DNA of 64,000 bases from Actinobacteria bacterium OV320 (GCA_001298545.1 LJCX01000029.1:124001-188000), one strand, 5' to 3'; counted from the first letter of the stretch, positions 8,230 through 16,489 are shown. A program made the numbers and translations. The notes: generated by a model from the letters alone, not told the origin.

Positions 8230-9192
8230 TCACATCGCGCCGGTGAGCTGGTGCAGTACGGCGTCCAGCAGGCCTTCCGCGTCGAGGTCGACGCCTCCGG
8301 TGCGCAGGAACACGGCGTTGAGGAGCTGGTCGGTGGCGAGTTCGCCGGGGGCGCGGCGGCGCAGGAACGCGTCGATCAGATCGTCGGCCTCGCGCAGCGC
8401 CTCCTCACCGAGGTGGGCGGTGACGATGGCCCGCAGCCGTGCCTCGTCGGGCACCGGCAGGTCGAGCCGGACGCAGCGGCGCAGGAAGGCGGGCGGGAAG
8501 TCGCGCTCGCCGTTGCTGGTGATGACGGCCACCGGGAACTCGGCGCACTGGACCCGTCCCTGGCGTACCGTCACGGTGCCCCGGTGGTCGGCGGTCTGCA
8601 CTTCCACCTCCGCCATGTCCTCGGGCAGCCGGGTCAGTTCGGGGATGTCGAAGTAGCCCTCCTCGAAAACGGTGAGCAGGTCGTTGGGCAGGTCGACGTC
8701 ACCCTTGTCCATCTCGTCGATGAGCAGGGCGCGGGGCGTGGCACTCGGTACCAGCGCGGTGCCGAGCGCGCCGAGCCGGATGAACGTCCCGATGGACGGC
8801 TCGCGTTCGCCCCGGTCGCGACTGAGGGTGGTCTCGCGCAGTCGCCCGATCGCGTCGTACTGGTAGAGCGCCTCACGCACGGTCGACCGGCTGTTGATGG
8901 ACCACCGCAGCAGCTCGCCGAGCCGCAACTCGTGTGCGACGGCCCGCGCCAGCGAGGACTTGCCCGTGCCGGCCGGTCCGGTGACCAGCAGCGGACGGCG
9001 CAGGTGCAGCGCGGCGTTGACGACGTCGGCGTGCTGCGGCTCGATCAGGTACGGAAGTTCGGGGCGGACGGCCGGCGTCGGGCTGAAGCGCCGCCATGGC
9101 GGGGCCGAGGGCAGGTCGACGGCCCGCGGGACGCCGTCACCGCGGAACAGGCGCCAGTCGGGGCCGGCCCCGGAGTCCTCTGGGGAGGTCAT
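8230..9192 (-). CDS. MoxR-family AAA+ ATPase
   Basis: The product is a 320-residue ATPase of the MoxR class, which remodels partner proteins together with vWA-domain proteins. Walker A is GPAGTGKSSLARA (about residue 76), Walker B is LLIDEMDKGD (about 160), sensor 1 is VITSNGERDFP and the arginine-finger region is FLRRCVRLDLP. Its ATG overlaps the stop of the trypsin-VMAP gene (ATGA, 9189-9192), so the two are translationally coupled. The vWA-containing gene follows 24 bases downstream. In VMAP ternary systems this ATPase is predicted to be the NTP-dependent switch between the sensor/vWA protein and the VMAP effector protein. Confidence 0.92.
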   Translation of the reverse strand: MTSPEDSGAGPDWRLFRGDGVPRAVDLPSAPPWRRFSPTPAVRPELPYLIEPQHADVVNAALHLRRPLLVTGPAGTGKSSLARAVAHELRLGELLRWSINSRSTVREALYQYDAIGRLRETTLSRDRGEREPSIGTFIRLGALGTALVPSATPRALLIDEMDKGDVDLPNDLLTVFEEGYFDIPELTRLPEDMAEVEVQTADHRGTVTVRQGRVQCAEFPVAVITSNGERDFPPAFLRRCVRLDLPVPDEARLRAIVTAHLGEEALREADDLIDAFLRRRAPGELATDQLLNAVFLRTGGVDLDAEGLLDAVLHQLTGAM

Positions 9193-11420
9193 GCGCTCTC
9201 CTGTGGTTCGGTCAGGTGCAGCCGGGGCACCGTGCGGTCGGCGTCCGCCCAGGCGAGGACCGGGCGGCCGGGGAACTCCGGAGCGCGTTTTCCCTTGGCG
9301 TTGGCCCGGTAGACGCGGACTCCGTCGGGCAGTTCACGGGTGGCGACCGCCTCCATGTGCCGGACGACATGAGACGGCGTCGAGGAGGGAGACGCAGTGG
9401 AGGCCGCCGAGGATGACACCGAAGACGAAGAGGACGCCTCTGCGCCCGATCCGCGGTCCCACACCACCACCGGTATGCCCACGGCGAGACAGATCTGAAC
9501 GATGGCGTCGCGCGGGCCCGGGGGGACGTCGACGCAGACGCGGACCGTGTCGAGCCGGCCCATCAGCTCGTAGTAGATCTGGTGCGGGTCCTGGGAGGGG
9601 TCCGAGACGACCAGCGTCTCCCCCGAGTCGAGCTGCCTCCACCGCTCACGCCAGTCCGGCAGGAAACGCTCGTGCCGGCGCAGCAGTTCCGGGCAGTGCA
9701 CCACCAGCGGGAACTCGACCCCGAGCACCCCCGGCACGATCTCCCCCGGCGACTGGGCGGCCCATTCGTCGACCGGGAGATTGAGGTCGGCGCGGTCCAC
9801 GAGGACCTCGACCAGCGGCCGTGCCCCGTCCGTGGCGGAGGGCGCGAGGGATTCCAGGACGCGCAGCAGTTCGCGTGCCGCTCCCGACGCCGAGAACGTG
9901 GCGGCGCTGTCGGTCGACATCTGGCGCGGCCCCGTGCCCTCGTCGCACCACACGCGCAGCCGGTGACGCCCCCGCCCGGCCCGCGTCACCTGGGCCAGGA
10001 CCCGCACCCGCCGGGCCCCGCCGCGCAGCATCCGGGCCCAGTCCTCCGCGTCGGAGCGCCGCTCGCGCAGCGCCGCCGCGGGGATGCCCAGCCGTCCGGC
10101 CACCGCGTCCGACCACAGCCGCAGGTCCGCCTTGCGGGGTTGCGGACAGAGCGCGGCGATGTACTCGACGACCCGCAGCAGCGCCGGGACCCGGGGCCCG
10201 CCGTCGTCGGAGTGGCCGTCCCCGGGCAGCGTCTCCAGACGGTCGAGGACGACGTCGAGGGTGTCCCCCTCGGCGGGCACCGCGACCCGCTTCGTCGCCT
10301 CGCGCACCGCTTCGGGGAACCGCGCGAGGACGGGCCGCTCGACCCGGCGCAGCACCTGGTGCAATCGGCGGTGCTCGCGCGGCGCGAGCAGCAATGGCGT
10401 GTCGGTGAGCCGGCCGGCGACCAGGAGCCGGTCGGCGGAGCCCGGATCCCTGGGCCGCAGGATCTCGACCAGGGCGGGCAGCGCTCGCGGGTGGGTGACG
10501 AGGAAGTCCGCGAACTCCTCGACCGCGGGCGGCGTCACCGGGCTGCCCGGTTCGATCCCGCACTCGTGCGCGAGCCGGCGGGCGGTGTCGCCGAGCGTGT
10601 ACGGCGACGCCAGGACGTTCCGCAGCGCCATCACGAGCATGCCGCGAGCGGGGTCGTCGGACTCGGCGCCACCCGCGCCCCCCGCGTTGCCTCGATCTCC
10701 CGTGTCGAGGACGCCGAAGGGCCGCAGTTCCGCCTCGACCCGCTGCCAGGGGATGCCCCAACTTCGTCGGATCAGGTGCTGGGGGGAGGCCGGCAGGGGT
10801 GCTCCGCCCGAATCGCACGGCGGCATGAAATGCGCGGCGACGAGTCCTACGACGGCCCCGTCCTCCTCCGACCACAACGGGCCCCCGCTGTAGCCGGGGC
10901 CGACCGCCATACCGGTGCTCTTTCCGTCGAGGTAGCCGATCGGGCCGTCCAGAGCGGCGACCCGAAGATCGGCGAAGGTCGCGCCGTGCCCACTGCCGTG
11001 CCAGGCCCGCACCTGCTGGCCCGGCGCCATGGCCGCACAGGGAACCGGGGCGGGGATGCTGCCGAGCGGCGCGTCCACCCGCAGCACAGCGAGGTCACCG
11101 AGCCACTCGCTGTCGCCGTCCCGTACGGCCCCGCCGTCCCGCGCGCGTGGGGCGACCCAGTGCACCACGCGCGCGGGAAACCGCACCGTGCCGCGCGGCC
11201 CGTCCAGCGCGACGAACACGTCGTCGAGCCTCGGTGTCCGGGCGTCGAACAGATCCCTGCCCAAAGCGTCGTTGACGACATGTGCGCAGGTCAGCACGGT
11301 GTCGATGCCGAGGATGACCGCCGCGCCCGCCGGCGAGCCGTCGGCCGCCCGGCGCACGGACGCCACGCGCGACCTCGTCTCCTTGTCGCCGGACGCCCCC
11401 ACGGCCCTGAACCACCCCAT
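9189..11420 (-). CDS. Trypsin-like protease fused to VMAP C-terminal domain
   Basis: The product has 743 residues. The N-terminal 200 residues form a chymotrypsin-fold serine protease with an intact triad: His at about 47 (TCAHVV), Asp at about 108 (GDLAVLRVD) and Ser at about 178 (GPGYSGGPLW). There is no signal peptide, so it acts in the cytoplasm. Residues about 245-350 are a helical, effector-associated-like region. From about 390 to 660 is the vWA-MoxR-associated protein region with the hallmark VEVLVDRADLNLPVDEW. The C-terminus is serine-rich and then basic. In the predicted ternary system the protease is the effector, restrained by VMAP and licensed by the MoxR/vWA pair. It starts 3 bases after the Trypco1 gene and overlaps moxR by 4 bases. 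Confidence 0.88.
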   Translation of the reverse strand: MGWFRAVGASGDKETRSRVASVRRAADGSPAGAAVILGIDTVLTCAHVVNDALGRDLFDARTPRLDDVFVALDGPRGTVRFPARVVHWVAPRARDGGAVRDGDSEWLGDLAVLRVDAPLGSIPAPVPCAAMAPGQQVRAWHGSGHGATFADLRVAALDGPIGYLDGKSTGMAVGPGYSGGPLWSEEDGAVVGLVAAHFMPPCDSGGAPLPASPQHLIRRSWGIPWQRVEAELRPFGVLDTGDRGNAGGAGGAESDDPARGMLVMALRNVLASPYTLGDTARRLAHECGIEPGSPVTPPAVEEFADFLVTHPRALPALVEILRPRDPGSADRLLVAGRLTDTPLLLAPREHRRLHQVLRRVERPVLARFPEAVREATKRVAVPAEGDTLDVVLDRLETLPGDGHSDDGGPRVPALLRVVEYIAALCPQPRKADLRLWSDAVAGRLGIPAAALRERRSDAEDWARMLRGGARRVRVLAQVTRAGRGRHRLRVWCDEGTGPRQMSTDSAATFSASGAARELLRVLESLAPSATDGARPLVEVLVDRADLNLPVDEWAAQSPGEIVPGVLGVEFPLVVHCPELLRRHERFLPDWRERWRQLDSGETLVVSDPSQDPHQIYYELMGRLDTVRVCVDVPPGPRDAIVQICLAVGIPVVVWDRGSGAEASSSSSVSSSAASTASPSSTPSHVVRHMEAVATRELPDGVRVYRANAKGKRAPEFPGRPVLAWADADRTVPRLHLTEPQESA

Positions 11421-11423
11421 GGC

Positions 11424-11804
11424 TCACTCCGCGCCGGGCGCCGGTTTCCAGCTGGCGGTCACCGTGAGATGTGCCTGCCCGTTCCCGCCCACGATCCCGA
11501 GCTTCAGGTCCTGCCCGATCTGGACACCGAACGTGACGCTCAGCTCGGCGGGTGGGTCCGGCACGGCCGAGACGACGTCGTGCACCTCTTGCAGCAGCGG
11601 CCCGAGCGGCTTGAGCGCGGACTTCAGCGCCCCCGCCGCGAAACTGGCGACGGCGGCGCCCCCGGTGGCCACGGGGACGGCCCGGCCCATGCCCTCGGGG
11701 AGACCGTCACCGCCCGCCGGGACGGGGGCGGCCCTGGGCGTGAGGAGGAATCTGACGGGGGTTCCGTCGTCCAACTCTGCCTCTGCGCTTATCGGTTCGG
11801 CCAC
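11424..11804 (-). CDS. Trypco1 (CU044_2847-family) trypsin-co-occurring protein
   Basis: This is a 126-residue protein of the family that accompanies trypsin-type effectors in these conflict systems. It has an N-terminal strand region (ISAEAELDDGTPVRFLL), a central alanine-rich helix (FAAGALKSALKPLGPLLQEVHDVV), and C-terminal strands (LSVTFGVQIGQDLKLGIVGGNGQAHLTVTA). The pattern DGTPVRFL ... VHDVVSAVPxPPAELSVTFGVQ is typical of the family. The start overlaps the end of the DUF397 gene by 16 bases and the stop lies 3 bases before the trypsin-VMAP start, so the three genes are probably cotranslated. Its role is unproven; it may be a substrate, adaptor or inhibitor of the protease. Confidence 0.85.
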   Translation of the reverse strand: MAEPISAEAELDDGTPVRFLLTPRAAPVPAGGDGLPEGMGRAVPVATGGAAVASFAAGALKSALKPLGPLLQEVHDVVSAVPDPPAELSVTFGVQIGQDLKLGIVGGNGQAHLTVTASWKPAPGAE

Positions 11805-12079
11805 GCCGACATTGTGATCGACGAGACGAAAACGGACCAGACCCCCGCATCGAACAGGAGCGCTCCGCGCTCCGGGGCTTTACTGTCCCGCACGGGGACG
11901 AGGGCGGGGACGCCTTCGGCGACTTCGAGGCACTCGCCGGCGTCCGAGTTGCTGTAGCTGGACTTGCGCCAAGTGGCCGTGCTCAGGAAGTCGTCGGAGA
12001 CTTCCAGGCAGTCGCCGCCAGTGGTGTTGCTGTAGCTGCTCTTGCGCCAAGTCGCGTTGCTCAGATCGATGGCTCGCAC
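11789..12079 (-). CDS. Tandem DUF397-domain protein
   Basis: The product has 96 residues. DUF397 proteins are small partners of WhiJ/DUF5753 regulators and often act antagonistically. Two copies of the signature are present: ATWRKSSYSNTTGGDCLEV near residue 9 and ATWRKSSYSNSDAGECLEV near residue 34. Only the second continues into the full module (VPVRDSKAPERGALLFDAGVWSVFV). The repeat therefore looks like an internal duplication of the first 25 residues. The start overlaps the DUF5753 regulator by 19 bases. The end overlaps the Trypco1 gene by 16 bases, linking regulator and conflict genes physically. Confidence 0.85.
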   Translation of the reverse strand: MRAIDLSNATWRKSSYSNTTGGDCLEVSDDFLSTATWRKSSYSNSDAGECLEVAEGVPALVPVRDSKAPERGALLFDAGVWSVFVSSITMSAWPNR

Positions 12080-12903
12080 GGCGCTTCCTCCAACATCCGC
12101 GTGACGAACTTGAGCGACTCAGCCGGAGAGAGCGCCAGGTCGCGTACCGCATCATATGTGCGCTGCAAGTACTCAACCCTGCTGCTTTCTTCGATGAGTT
12201 CACCGCGCACGTCGTTCTCGGTGTACGCCACGGTCGTGCCGTCCAGCTGTCGCAGGAACTTCACGGCGGTGTTCATCAGGCCATGGGGACCAGCACAGAA
12301 AGGCAGAACCTGGAGTTTGATGTTCGGCCGCTCCGACGCCTCCGCCAGATGCTCCAGCTGGGCCCGCCACTCCTCTGCGTCGCACAGCCGGGTGCGTAGC
12401 ACCGCCTCCGAGAGAATGACGCGGAACGGGGGAGCCTTGTCCCCTTCCAGCAACTTTCGTCGGCCCCTGCGCGCTTCGACCTGCTGGTTGAGCTCCGTGC
12501 CCAGGAGGCCGCCCGCCGCGAGCGCCTCCCGCGCGTACCCGGGTGTCTGGAGCAAACCGGGCGGCGCGCTCACGGCGTAGTGCCACAGACTCACCGCCTC
12601 CGCCTCCAGCACCATGTACCGCCGGTACTGCTCCCGGAACTGGCTCGGATCCGCCAGCGCCAGTTCCCACAGCGTCAGCAGCAACCCCGGCGTGCCGTAG
12701 TGCTGGTCCAGTGCCTCGACGATCTCGGGGCTGCCCAGCGACTCCCCGCTCTCCATCTTGCCGAAGGTGGACGGGTCCCAGCCCAGCCGCTCGCCCACCT
12801 GCCGCAGGCTCTCCCCGCGCGCGCCGCGCAGCAGCCGCAGCTCCTCGGCGAACCGGCGGCGCGGTTCCTGGCTCCGTCCGGTGACCACTCGTCGCGATGG
12901 CAT
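12061..12903 (-). CDS. XRE-family regulator with DUF5753 domain (WhiJ-like)
   Basis: The product has 280 residues. The ATG at 12903 is chosen because GAGGAGCG precedes it at proper spacing; an in-frame ATG at 12927 lacks one. The N-terminal HTH covers residues about 10-65 (LRLLRGARGESLRQVGERLGWDPSTFGKMESGE). The DUF5753 domain then contains the family signatures WHYAVSAPPGLLQTPGYAREAL, RQxxL-type VEARRGRRKLL, VILSEAVLRTR, IKLQVLPFCAGPHG and VAYTEN. WhiJ-like/DUF397 pairs control development and antibiotic production in Streptomyces. This copy heads the six-gene array that ends in the vWA protein, so it may control the conflict system. Confidence 0.9.
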   Translation of the reverse strand: MPSRRVVTGRSQEPRRRFAEELRLLRGARGESLRQVGERLGWDPSTFGKMESGESLGSPEIVEALDQHYGTPGLLLTLWELALADPSQFREQYRRYMVLEAEAVSLWHYAVSAPPGLLQTPGYAREALAAGGLLGTELNQQVEARRGRRKLLEGDKAPPFRVILSEAVLRTRLCDAEEWRAQLEHLAEASERPNIKLQVLPFCAGPHGLMNTAVKFLRQLDGTTVAYTENDVRGELIEESSRVEYLQRTYDAVRDLALSPAESLKFVTRMLEEAPCEPSI

Positions 12904-12944
12904 CGCACGCTCCTCGGTGTAACCCATGGAACACGCAGAGTAAT

Positions 12945-14342
12945 TCAACGCCGTTCGGGGATCAGGTGGTTCGCCGGTACTGCCTGGTCGGCGGCCGCCC
13001 CCCGGTCGCGCAGGCCGGTCACGACCGCGGCGGTCGCGGCGAGGACGAGCACGGCGACCGTGCGCAGCGCCGGGCCCATGCCGCCCGTGAAGTCGGTGTG
13101 GCCTGCCAGGACGGTGCCGGTGACCGCGACGCCCAGGGCCGCGCCGATCTCCCGGGCCGAGGTGCCGAGGCCGGAGCCGAGGCCCGCCTGGTGGTGGGGG
13201 AGGGAGGCGACGACGCCCAGGGTGAGGGCGGGCATCGACAGGCCCGTGCCCGCCGAGATGACCAGCAGCCAGCAGGCGTAGAGCGCGTAGGGCGTGCCGG
13301 CGTCCGCGGTGGACGCGCCGAGCAGGCCCAGGCCGATCAGGGCGAGGCCGGTGCCGATGACCGGGCGCGGGTGGGCCGACCAGCGGGCGGCCAGCTTCGG
13401 GACGATGGCCATGCCGGTGATCAGGGGGACGATCGCGAGCCCGGTGACGGCGGGCCCGTAGCCCTTCACGTCCTGCAGGTACTGGGAGTTGACGAAGAAC
13501 AGCGCGAACAGGCCGAAGAAGCCGGTCGCCAGGCCGAGGCCGGTTGCCCGCAGGGCGGGGGAGCGGAACACGCGGGGGTCGAAGAGGGGGGTGCGGGAGC
13601 GCAGGGCCTGGAGGGTGAAGGCGGCGACGAGGAGGGCTCCGGCACCGAAGGAGCCCAGGATGCGCGGCGAGGTCCAGCCGTGGTCCGGTCCCTCGATGAC
13701 GCCGAAGAGGACGGCGACCAGCCCGGCGGTGAGCAGCAGGGTGCCCAGCGGGTCGAGGTTGCTGTGCGGGGAGCGGTCGGTGCGCGGGGTGGTCAGTGCC
13801 ACGGCGAGCGCCAGCAGCGCCGCCAGCGGGACCATCGCGCCGAACAGGGCCCGCCAGGTCAGGAACTGGCCGACCAGGCCGCCGCCCAGGTTGCCCGCCA
13901 GGCCGCCGAGGCCGAGGGCGAGGGTCCAGGACGCCATCGCCTGGGCCCTGCGCCGCGGTCCGGCGAGGTGGACGAGGATCGACATCGTTGCCGGGGTGAT
14001 GAGTGCCGCGCCCGCTCCCGAGATGCCCCGGCCCGCGATCAGTACCGCCGGGTGGGTCGCGAACGCGCTGGTGGCGGCGCCCGCGGCGAACAGGCCGAGT
14101 CCGGCGAGCAGGGCGCCCTTGCGGCCGTAGCGGTCGCCGAGCGCGCCGGCCGGGATGAGCAGACCGGCGAACGCGATGACGTAGGCGTCGACGGTCCACA
14201 GGATCTCGGTGTGCGAGGGGTGCAGGGACGACGAACCCAGTTGCGGGATGAGGAGGTTGATCGCGGCGACCATGCTCTGCGCGACCAGCACGCAGGCGCA
14301 CAGCGCGAGGAGGGTGGACCGTTTCAGGGCGTGCGAGGGCAC
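12945..14342 (-). CDS. MFS drug-type exporter, DHA2-like
   Basis: The product is a 465-residue integral membrane protein starting at a GTG with GGGAGGAG upstream. About 14 hydrophobic helices are visible. Motif A lies at GALGDRYGRKGALLAG (about residues 64-79) and a motif-C-like GAGAALITPA at about 110-120. This fits the proton-driven multidrug efflux group that includes SmvA and LfrA. It is divergent from a LysR-type regulator gene with a 108-base intergenic region carrying a LysR-like motif, so regulation by that protein is likely. The substrate cannot be read from the sequence. Confidence 0.9.
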   Translation of the reverse strand: MPSHALKRSTLLALCACVLVAQSMVAAINLLIPQLGSSSLHPSHTEILWTVDAYVIAFAGLLIPAGALGDRYGRKGALLAGLGLFAAGAATSAFATHPAVLIAGRGISGAGAALITPATMSILVHLAGPRRRAQAMASWTLALGLGGLAGNLGGGLVGQFLTWRALFGAMVPLAALLALAVALTTPRTDRSPHSNLDPLGTLLLTAGLVAVLFGVIEGPDHGWTSPRILGSFGAGALLVAAFTLQALRSRTPLFDPRVFRSPALRATGLGLATGFFGLFALFFVNSQYLQDVKGYGPAVTGLAIVPLITGMAIVPKLAARWSAHPRPVIGTGLALIGLGLLGASTADAGTPYALYACWLLVISAGTGLSMPALTLGVVASLPHHQAGLGSGLGTSAREIGAALGVAVTGTVLAGHTDFTGGMGPALRTVAVLVLAATAAVVTGLRDRGAAADQAVPANHLIPERR

Positions 14343-14423
14343 GGCTCCTCCCGGGGAGCTCGTCGGAGTGGGATGCCCTTTCGGGCCCTGTCACCGTAGG
14401 CTCGCCTCCGACCTGCTTTCCAG

Positions 14424-14439
14424 TGCAACCTTTGCAAGG
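14424..14439. promoter_or_regulatory. LysR-type inverted repeat in divergent MFS/LysR promoter
   Basis: TGCAACCTTTGCA (14424-14436) has perfect 5-base arms with a 3-base spacer, and CCTTTGCAAGG overlaps it. It lies just before the LysR gene start, between the divergent genes. T-N11-A dyads of this kind are the usual LysR-type binding sites, so autorepression and control of the exporter are inferred. Confidence 0.5.
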
Positions 14440-14450
14440 GACGAATGCGC

Positions 14451-15389
14451 ATGACGCAATCCGTGACCGGGCCGGTGGACGGATCGGCGGGCGGTCCCGC
14501 GGGCATCGACCTGAATCTGCTGGTCGCGCTGGATGTGCTGTTGGAGGAGCAGAGCGTGCAGGGCGCGGCCCGGCGCCTGCACCTGTCGGAACCGGCGATG
14601 AGCCGCACCCTCGGGCGGATCCGCAAGGCGCTCGGCGATCCGGTTCTGGTGCGGGCCGGGCGGCGGATGGTGCCGACGCCCCGTGCGATCGCCGTACGGG
14701 CCGAGGTGAGCGCGGTCGTGGAACGGGCGCGGGCGCTGTTCGCGCCGGTCGGGGGCACCGACCTGAGGACGGTGGTCCGTTCCTTCACGATCCTCGGCCA
14801 CGACGCCATCGCGGCCGCCCACGGCCCGGCCCTCTACGCCCGCATCGCCGCCGAGGCGCCCGGTATCCGGCTCCGTTTCCTGAGCGAGAGCCACATCGAC
14901 GCGCCGTTCCTGCGCGAGGGCACCGCCGATCTGGAGGTGGGCGTCCTCGACACGGCGGCCCCCGAGGTGCACCGCGAACAGCTCCACGAGGACCGCATGG
15001 TGGGGGTCGCCCGCGCCGGACACCCCTTGCTGGAGAGCGAGTTGACGCCCGAGCGGTACGCGCGGGAGGCCGACCACATCCTGGTGTCCCGGCGCGGCAG
15101 GCTGCACGGGCCCATCGATGCCGCGCTCGCCGAACTCGGCCTGGAGCGGCGGGTGGTGGGAACCGTCGGTTCCCTGCCCTCCTCCCTGTTCGTCATCCGC
15201 GACACCGATCTGGTGGGCCTCAACACCGCCTGGGGGCTGCCGCTGGCGGAGAGCCTCGGCCTGGTCTCCTTCGAGGTGCCGCTGCCCCTGCCCCCGCTCC
15301 GGCTGGGCATGGCCTGGCACCCGCGCCACGACGCCGACCCGGCCCACGCCTGGCTGCGCGGCGCGGTGCGGGACCTGCTCGCCCGGTAG
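14451..15389 (+). CDS. LysR-family transcriptional regulator
   Basis: The product has 312 residues. The second of two in-frame ATGs (14445 and 14451) is preferred, because AAGGGA at 14436-14441 is too close to the first. The N-terminal winged HTH is at about residues 20-80 (VALDVLLEEQSVQGAARRLHLSEPAMSRTLGRIRKALGDPVLVR), followed by the periplasmic-binding-like effector domain. The arrangement resembles NodD/LinR-like members (NLLVALDVLLEEQSV start). It is divergent from the MFS exporter gene. Its stop abuts the stop of the convergent MarR-GNAT gene with no spacer. The inducer is unknown. Confidence 0.92.
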   Translation: MTQSVTGPVDGSAGGPAGIDLNLLVALDVLLEEQSVQGAARRLHLSEPAMSRTLGRIRKALGDPVLVRAGRRMVPTPRAIAVRAEVSAVVERARALFAPVGGTDLRTVVRSFTILGHDAIAAAHGPALYARIAAEAPGIRLRFLSESHIDAPFLREGTADLEVGVLDTAAPEVHREQLHEDRMVGVARAGHPLLESELTPERYAREADHILVSRRGRLHGPIDAALAELGLERRVVGTVGSLPSSLFVIRDTDLVGLNTAWGLPLAESLGLVSFEVPLPLPPLRLGMAWHPRHDADPAHAWLRGAVRDLLAR

Positions 15390-16361
15390 TCAGCGCAGCG
15401 GCGTCGCCGGCGGGAGCCGCTTCTCGAACCAGTGGTCGGCGTAGACGTGGTCGACGTACGCCGGGATCTCGCGGTACCCGCACGCCCGGTACATCGCCCG
15501 TGCCTCGGTGAGCGACGCGTTCGTGTCCAGGCGCAGCAGGTTCAGGCCGCGCTCGGCCGCCGCGCGCTCCAGATGTTCGAGGAGCCGCCGGGCCAGGCCG
15601 AGGCGGCGGGCGCCCGGGTGCACCCAGACGTGCTTGAGCTCGCCGACGCCGGGTTCCAGGGTGCGCAGCCCGCCGCAGCCCACCGCCCGTCCCTCCTCGT
15701 AGGCCACGAAGAAGGCGCCGGTCGCGCCGGAGACCTCCTCCGGGCCGACCAGGTCGGACGCGGTGAAGCTGCCGAAGCGGGCGGTGAGGTCGGCGGCGTA
15801 GGCCTCCAGGCAGGCGCGGGCGTCCGGCGCGGCGCCGTCGACCCGTTCGACGGTGATGGCGGCCAGGCGCAGCAGGCGGCGCGCGGTGGCCATCGCCTCG
15901 GTCAGTTCCGTGCGCTGTCGCCCGTCGAGTCCGGTCAGCAGGTCCGCCGTGCGCACGTCGGCGCGGCGGTTCTGTTCCTTGAGCTCGACGTGTCCGGCCG
16001 GGGTCAGTTCGACCATCCGCAGCCGGTTGTCGTCGGGATGCACGCTGATCCGGACCATGCCCTGCGCCTCCAGGGCCTTCGCCATCCGGCTCAGATACCC
16101 GGCGTCCAGGCCGAGCCGGGCGCGCAGCGTGCGCAGGGACACGCCGGTCTCGGCGTCGGCGACCTCGAACAGCAGCCGGGCCTCGCCCAGCGGGCGGCCC
16201 TGGCCGAGGTAGTGGTCGTCCAGGGCGCCGATCCGGCGCGTGAAGTAGCGGTTGAAGCGGCGGAAGGCCGCCACCTGCTCCGCCTGCACCTGCTCTGCCC
16301 GCATCTGCTCCGCCTGCATCTGCTCAGCCGGCATCGGCTCCGTCTGCACCACTGGCTCCAT
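15390..16361 (-). CDS. MarR regulator fused to GNAT acetyltransferase
   Basis: The 323-residue fusion has a repetitive N-terminal tail of AEQ units (about residues 11-30). Residues about 32-170 form a MarR winged helix (FNRYFTRRIGAL, LGLDAGYLSRMAKALEAQGMV, HPDDNRLRMVELTPAG). Residues about 175-323 form a GNAT domain with the acetyl-CoA motif HPGARRLGLARRLLEHLE and a final FEKRLP. Fusions of this type are widespread in actinobacteria; the acetyl acceptor is generally unknown. A perfect palindrome lies 5 bases upstream of the start, so the gene probably represses itself. It is divergent from betB and convergent with the LysR gene. Confidence 0.92.
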   Translation of the reverse strand: MEPVVQTEPMPAEQMQAEQMRAEQVQAEQVAAFRRFNRYFTRRIGALDDHYLGQGRPLGEARLLFEVADAETGVSLRTLRARLGLDAGYLSRMAKALEAQGMVRISVHPDDNRLRMVELTPAGHVELKEQNRRADVRTADLLTGLDGRQRTELTEAMATARRLLRLAAITVERVDGAAPDARACLEAYAADLTARFGSFTASDLVGPEEVSGATGAFFVAYEEGRAVGCGGLRTLEPGVGELKHVWVHPGARRLGLARRLLEHLERAAAERGLNLLRLDTNASLTEARAMYRACGYREIPAYVDHVYADHWFEKRLPPATPLR

Positions 16362-16365
16362 AGTT

Positions 16366-16383
16366 CTTTGACTTTAGTCAAAG
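16366..16383. promoter_or_regulatory. MarR-type operator upstream of MarR-GNAT gene
   Basis: CTTTGACTTTAGTCAAAG is a perfect dyad with 8-base arms and a 2-base centre. It sits 5 bases upstream of the start codon at 16361, within the probable promoter. TTGAC-centred dyads of this size are typical of MarR-family operators. Binding by the adjacent MarR-GNAT protein is inferred from position. Confidence 0.7.
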
Positions 16384-16489
16384 GTTCTGGCCGCGTCCAT
16401 GGTCCGTCCAGGGTGACCGGTCATGGTCAGACGTACGGTTTGTCGCTTTATGTCCATAACTTCAGTGATGCAGCGCACTTTCGGCCAAA

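Noticed and set aside
12904..14394. N-terminal extension of the DUF5753 regulator frame to 777 residues
   Set aside because: The extra 490 residues are Arg/Pro-rich and lie antiframe to the MFS gene; the regulator has its own ribosome site and start at 12903.
12897..14399. 500-codon open frame antisense to the MFS exporter
   Set aside because: Its product is a Gly/Arg/Glu-rich shadow with no motif or ribosome site; the opposite strand has clear membrane-helix periodicity.
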